Source: Bacillota bacterium (GTDB taxonomy: Bacteria; Bacillota; Clostridia; Christensenellales; UMGS416). Taken from it: a stretch of 8,653 nucleotides of DNA. The stretch covers positions 1 to 8,653 of the forward strand of contig JAEYYW010000073.1 in NCBI GenBank assembly GCA_023428265.1, given 5' to 3'. Position 1 is the first letter of the stretch. Each line of letters begins with the position of its first letter. The translations under genes were made by a program, and so were the position numbers. This document shows, piece after piece, positions 6,031-8,653 of the stretch. Under the pieces are notes generated by a model, which was not told the origin of the DNA, did not search any database, and saw only the letters and a list, made by a program, of their open reading frames with translations.

Positions 6031-7338
6031 ATGAAAAGCATTCTGAAGGTACTTGGCAAAATACTTCTGCTGGTGCTATTTATTCCCATAGAGTTGATCC
6101 TGCTGCTTTTCAATGTAGCGATCTGGATACGCTTGCCGCCGCCGGCAAGTGCGCTTTTCACAATGCCCAAGCTGCTTTATCCCAATATTGCCAATAAGGT
6201 TGTTGTGGTCTATGCAGTGCTGCTGGTTATCGTGGCGGTCATCTTTGTCCTAAACCATTATATGGACTTCCTGCATTCTGCCCTCCTCAAGACAGTGATG
6301 ATACTGTTCGCGGCAGCCCTGTGCTGTTCGCTGGTCAGCAGCCTTGCCTATCTGAACATCATTACCAATGCAAAAACGGAATACGCCATGAGTTACTCTG
6401 ATGCAGGGGAGCCAAAAGAAAGCGTGACTTTCGACCGGAAGAACAGGCAATGTGTTGATCTCTCTCAAAACTTTCCCGATCAAAAACCGGCAGCCTTTAA
6501 GCTCTATCTGCCCAATGCCGGCGGAACCCCCAGAGACGTGGTGCTGTATCTTGCATACGGAAATTGGCTTGCGGTGCCCGAACACAACGTGGATTACCTG
6601 GTTGACAGCCTCACGAAAAAAGGTTACGGCGCCGTGGTGTTTACAGGCAAGACCAGGCTGGATACTGATTTTACAGGGATCATTAAAGATATCCGTGAGA
6701 AAATCGCCTATTTGCGGAGCATCTCAGACCAGTACGGGATAAAGCATATCTATCTTTCGGGCGGCTCGGCCGGCGCAAATCTTGCACTGATCGCCGCATA
6801 CGCCAACGACTGTGAAGAGTATATGGCAGATGGGCTGTCCGCACAGCAGACAAAGGTTGACGGCGTGATCGCCTACTATCCTGTTGTTGACATGATCTAT
6901 AATTATTATTACTTCACAGGCAAAGGCGAAAAGGAGAAAAGCCTGTTTGACAAGCTTGGGGATTCCTTTTTCAGCCTGTCAGATCCGAACGGAGCCAAAT
7001 CGATTGACCAGTCACATAAGCTTGTCATGAAGTTCTTACTGGGCGGCAACCCGGAAGAGGGTGATTTGAAACACATGTATGAAATAAGCTCGCCAAACAG
7101 ATTTTTGAGCAAGGACGCACCGCCCACTTTGCTCATTCAGGGCTCTCACGACAGCATGACCCCGATTGAGCCCACAAGGGCCATGTATGAAGACCTGAGA
7201 AAACTCGGCGCTGATGTGGCAATGCTGGAGCTGCCGTATACCGATCATGCCTTTGATATGGTGATGCCCAATGGCTCTGCGGTTACAGCGAAAGTATTGG
7301 ATAGTATTGGGGAATGGCTGGATCGTCACAAATCATAA
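6031..7338 (+). CDS. membrane-anchored alpha/beta hydrolase (esterase/lipase type)
   Basis: A 435-residue protein with three N-terminal membrane helices (about 8-33, 56-74 and 84-111) and a C-terminal alpha/beta hydrolase domain (about 155-435). The likely catalytic triad is visible: Ser246 in GGSAG (244-248), Asp374 in GSHD, and His406 in DHAFD. The lid and substrate region contains an aromatic run (IYNYYYF, 289-295). The usual HGGG oxyanion motif of hormone-sensitive-lipase-like enzymes is replaced by AYGNW (175-179). It probably hydrolyses an ester or amide at the membrane; the substrate and the side on which the domain faces are unknown. Start ATG 6031 is chosen because AAAGGAG (6014-6020) precedes it by 10 bases and the first helix starts there; an open frame extends back to 5935 but lies inside the VOC gene. 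The 16-base gap and a ribosome binding site abutting the VOC stop suggest translational coupling. Confidence 0.88.
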   Translation: MKSILKVLGKILLLVLFIPIELILLLFNVAIWIRLPPPASALFTMPKLLYPNIANKVVVVYAVLLVIVAVIFVLNHYMDFLHSALLKTVMILFAAALCCSLVSSLAYLNIITNAKTEYAMSYSDAGEPKESVTFDRKNRQCVDLSQNFPDQKPAAFKLYLPNAGGTPRDVVLYLAYGNWLAVPEHNVDYLVDSLTKKGYGAVVFTGKTRLDTDFTGIIKDIREKIAYLRSISDQYGIKHIYLSGGSAGANLALIAAYANDCEEYMADGLSAQQTKVDGVIAYYPVVDMIYNYYYFTGKGEKEKSLFDKLGDSFFSLSDPNGAKSIDQSHKLVMKFLLGGNPEEGDLKHMYEISSPNRFLSKDAPPTLLIQGSHDSMTPIEPTRAMYEDLRKLGADVAMLELPYTDHAFDMVMPNGSAVTAKVLDSIGEWLDRHKS

Positions 7339-7352
7339 TGGAAAAGTCTATA

Positions 7353-7396
7353 CAAACAATAAAGGCTGATTCGATCGAATCAGCCTTTATTGTTTG
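7353..7396. terminator. perfect 44-bp palindrome, bidirectional terminator
   Basis: Two 22-base arms are exact reverse complements with no unpaired centre; the middle reads ATTCGATCGAAT. As RNA it forms a GC-centred stem with outer A/T-rich arms, so each direction ends in TTTATTGTTTG. It lies 14 bases past the hydrolase stop (+) and directly after the tRNA-Glu 3' end (-), so it fits termination of both convergent transcripts. Confidence 0.85.
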
Positions 7397-7399
7397 ATT

Positions 7400-7474
7400 T
7401 GGCACCCCCAAGGGGACTCGAACCCCTGTTACCACCGTGAGAGGGTGGTGTCCTAACCACTAGACCATGGAGGC
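7400..7474 (-). tRNA. tRNA-Glu (anticodon CUC)
   Basis: A complete 75-base tRNA including encoded CCA (7402-7400). The anticodon loop CTCTCAC is closed by CCACC/GGTGG, giving CTC at positions 34-36, which reads GAG. The D arm GTCT...GGAC and T arm AGGGG-TTCGAGT-CCCCT are canonical. The acceptor pairs GCCTCCA with TGGGGGT, including G1-U72 and U4-G69 wobbles; the discriminator is G. It follows tRNA-Gln by 4 bases. Confidence 0.96.
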
Positions 7475-7478
7475 ATCT

Positions 7479-7552
7479 TGGCTGCGGAACTAGGATTCGA
7501 ACCTAGGCGAAACGGGTCAGAGCCGTTTGTGCTACCGTTACACTATTCCGCA
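7479..7552 (-). tRNA. tRNA-Gln (anticodon CUG)
   Basis: A complete 74-base tRNA including encoded CCA (7481-7479). The anticodon stem AACGG/CCGTT closes the loop CTCTGAC, giving CTG at 34-36, which reads CAG. Acceptor TGCGGAA/TTCCGCA has the U1-A72 pair typical of bacterial tRNA-Gln, and the T arm is CTAGG-TTCGAAT-CCTAG. First gene of the two-tRNA transcript. Confidence 0.96.
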
Positions 7553-7570
7553 ACATTTAGTGCGAATGGT

Positions 7571-7600
7571 ATTTTAGCATGCTCCCGGGCTTTGTGTCAA
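7571..7600 (-). promoter_or_regulatory. tRNA operon promoter
   Basis: A perfect -35 TTGACA (7600-7595), an 18-bp spacer and -10 TAAAAT (7576-7571) preceded by TGC (extended -10) point at the tRNA-Gln gene. The start would fall near 7564, about 12 bases before the mature tRNA 5' end. This is the strongest sigma-A-like promoter in the window. Confidence 0.85.
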
Positions 7601-7651
7601 CTTTTTTATTCGAAAGATGAAATACCTGTTTTTAGCATTTACCCCGATTGC

Positions 7652-7680
7652 TTGCCGCCAAACCGCCGTTGTGCTACAGT
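7652..7680 (+). promoter_or_regulatory. candidate promoter of the 67-residue membrane protein
   Basis: TTGCCG (7652-7657), a 17-bp spacer and TACAGT (7675-7680) preceded by TGC (extended -10) lie 32 bases before the start codon. Divergent from the tRNA promoter. Confidence 0.45.
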
Positions 7681-7712
7681 GAATGCGACAAACCGCTTTC
7701 GGAGGTTTCCCG

Positions 7713-7916
7713 ATGTCAGGCGAACGGCAGTCAAACGGCCCGGACAAAACAAAGCACGTTATCACGGTGCTGCTCGGCATGGCGGTGGCGCTCGGCGTGT
7801 TCATCGCTCTGTATGTGATAGACTTTGTGCTGGCGGATCTGGCCTGGTGCGTGCCGGCGCTGGCGTTGGCAGGGTTTCTGATATTCAGCGGGTCACGGAA
7901 GCTCCGCAACATGTAG
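7713..7916 (+). CDS. small two-TM membrane protein of unknown function
   Basis: A 67-residue protein with a short charged N-terminus (MSGERQSNGPDKTKH), a hydrophobic helix at about 16-40 and a second at about 43-59, ending in a basic tail (SRKLRNM). Both ends should face the cytoplasm by the positive-inside rule. I do not recognise a family. ATG 7713 is chosen over ATG 7683 because GGAGG (7701-7705) lies 7 bases before it. It is 60 bases upstream of the SDR gene on the same strand, with a GC-rich hairpin in the gap, so cotranscription is possible. A regulatory or stabilising membrane peptide is conceivable but unsupported. Confidence 0.72.
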   Translation: MSGERQSNGPDKTKHVITVLLGMAVALGVFIALYVIDFVLADLAWCVPALALAGFLIFSGSRKLRNM

Positions 7917-7917
7917 C

Positions 7918-7944
7918 GCCGGGCAAGCCCGTTGCGGGCCCGGC
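7918..7944 (+). other. GC-rich hairpin between small membrane protein and SDR genes
   Basis: GCCGGGC (7918-7924) can pair with GCCCGGC (7938-7944); an alternative tighter hairpin is GCCCG-TTG-CGGGC (7927-7939). No T-run follows, so termination is not supported. It starts two bases after the stop codon and may mark an mRNA end or modulate SDR expression. Confidence 0.4.
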
Positions 7945-7976
7945 CATCAACACATCCCCGAACTGGAGGCACTCCC

Positions 7977-8653
7977 ATGCAAATTGATCTATCCGGAAAA
8001 GTTGCCCTGATCACCGGCGCCACCGGCGATCTGGGCCGCGTCATGACCCGCACGCTGGCGGCATGCGGTGCAGACATGGCGATCCATTATCTGAACAACG
8101 AGAAAAAGGCCGAAGAACTGGCCGGCGAGGTGCGGGCAATGGGCCGCCGGGCCATCACGGTGCAGGCCGACATCACCAGCCTGGAATCGGTGCTGGCGAT
8201 GGAAGAGACGGTCAGGCAGGCCCTTGGCTCGCCGGATATCGTGGTGGCAAACGCCGTGATCCAATACAAGTGGACCACGATCCTGAACCAGCCGGCGGAA
8301 GACTATGAAAGCCAGTTCCGCTCCTGCGTGATGCAAAACGTGTTTCTGGCAAAGGCGTTCATCCCCGCGATGGTGGAAAAGAAGGGCGGCCGCTACATCG
8401 GCATCAACACCGAGTGCGCGCTGCAATGCACACCCACGGAATCAGCCTATGTATCCGGCAAGCGCGGCATGGACGGCGTGCTGCGGGTGCTGGCGCGAGA
8501 GGTGGGCCGGCACGGCATCACCGTCAACCAGGTTGCCCCCGGCTGGACGGTGAGTGACCGCGACCGCGCAGCCGGCACCGAGTCCAGCCCCGACTATGAG
8601 CGGCGCGTGCCGATGGGGCGCCGGGGCACCGACCAGGAAATCGCCAACGCCGT
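7977..8653 (+). CDS. short-chain dehydrogenase/reductase, 3' end beyond window
   Basis: The first 225 residues of an SDR-family NAD(P)-dependent oxidoreductase; the usual length is about 250, so only the end is missing. The Rossmann cofactor motif TGATGDLG (13-20) is present, as are Asp65 (adenine contact), Asn121, and the active-site Tyr158-x3-Lys162 (YVSGK), followed by GITVNQVAPGW. Two standard elements differ. The NNAG motif is ANAV (91-94), and the catalytic Ser expected 13 residues before Tyr158 is Thr145 in INTECALQ. It may therefore be a divergent SDR subfamily; substrate unknown. GGAGG (7965-7969) lies 7 bases before the ATG. High GC like the methyltransferase gene and unlike the VOC/hydrolase block. 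Confidence 0.9.
   Translation, partial: MQIDLSGKVALITGATGDLGRVMTRTLAACGADMAIHYLNNEKKAEELAGEVRAMGRRAITVQADITSLESVLAMEETVRQALGSPDIVVANAVIQYKWTTILNQPAEDYESQFRSCVMQNVFLAKAFIPAMVEKKGGRYIGINTECALQCTPTESAYVSGKRGMDGVLRVLAREVGRHGITVNQVAPGWTVSDRDRAAGTESSPDYERRVPMGRRGTDQEIANA

Noticed and set aside
7478..7987. 169-residue plus-strand frame over tRNA-Gln and the small membrane protein
   Set aside because: It translates a tRNA gene antisense and overlaps a better-supported small gene in another frame.
7989..8426. 145-residue minus-strand frame across the SDR gene
   Set aside because: Antisense shadow of the SDR, whose Rossmann and Tyr/Lys motifs are clear on the plus strand.

Overview
The window looks like a chromosomal segment of an anaerobic, Clostridia-like Firmicute. 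The grounds are strong GGAGG-type ribosome binding sites, intrinsic terminators, tRNA genes with encoded CCA, sigma-A-like promoters, and gene families common in that group (MtaA/CmuA-type methyltransferase, GGDEF plus HD-GYP protein, solo zinc-ribbon peptide). Assignment to a genus is not possible from the sequence alone. No phage, transposon, CRISPR array or toxin-antitoxin pair was seen, and no stretch over 300 bases lacks a gene.

Left part (1-2034): a corrinoid/CoM-methyltransferase-like protein of the UroD superfamily (+) runs tail-to-tail into a MerR-family regulator (-); their 3' ends overlap by 46 bp. The merR promoter has the 19-bp spacer typical of MerR-controlled promoters, with a CCCATGGG dyad in the spacer. 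A possible over-long-spacer promoter also precedes the methyltransferase gene, so a local regulatory pair is plausible.

Middle (2115-4530, minus strand): a membrane-anchored PAS-PAS-GGDEF-HD-GYP cyclic-di-GMP protein, followed by a 39-residue zinc-ribbon microprotein and an intrinsic terminator.

Right-middle (4693-7338): an XRE/MmyB-type regulator (-) is divergent from a two-gene operon (+) of a VOC/glyoxalase-fold protein and a three-TM alpha/beta hydrolase. The intergenic region holds two inverted repeats and a repeated AATACCAG element. This block looks lower in GC than its flanks and ends beside tRNA genes, so it may be an acquired cassette.

Right end (7353-8653): a perfect 44-bp palindrome serves as terminator for the hydrolase operon and, from the other side, for a tRNA-Gln(CUG)/tRNA-Glu(CUC) pair that has its own strong promoter. 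Then come a 67-residue two-TM protein and the start of a short-chain dehydrogenase with a non-standard active-site segment, cut by the window edge.

No wholly new multi-gene system is evident. The best leads are the MmyB/VOC/membrane hydrolase cassette, the HD-GYP protein with an altered HDIGK motif next to a zinc-ribbon microprotein, and the atypical SDR.
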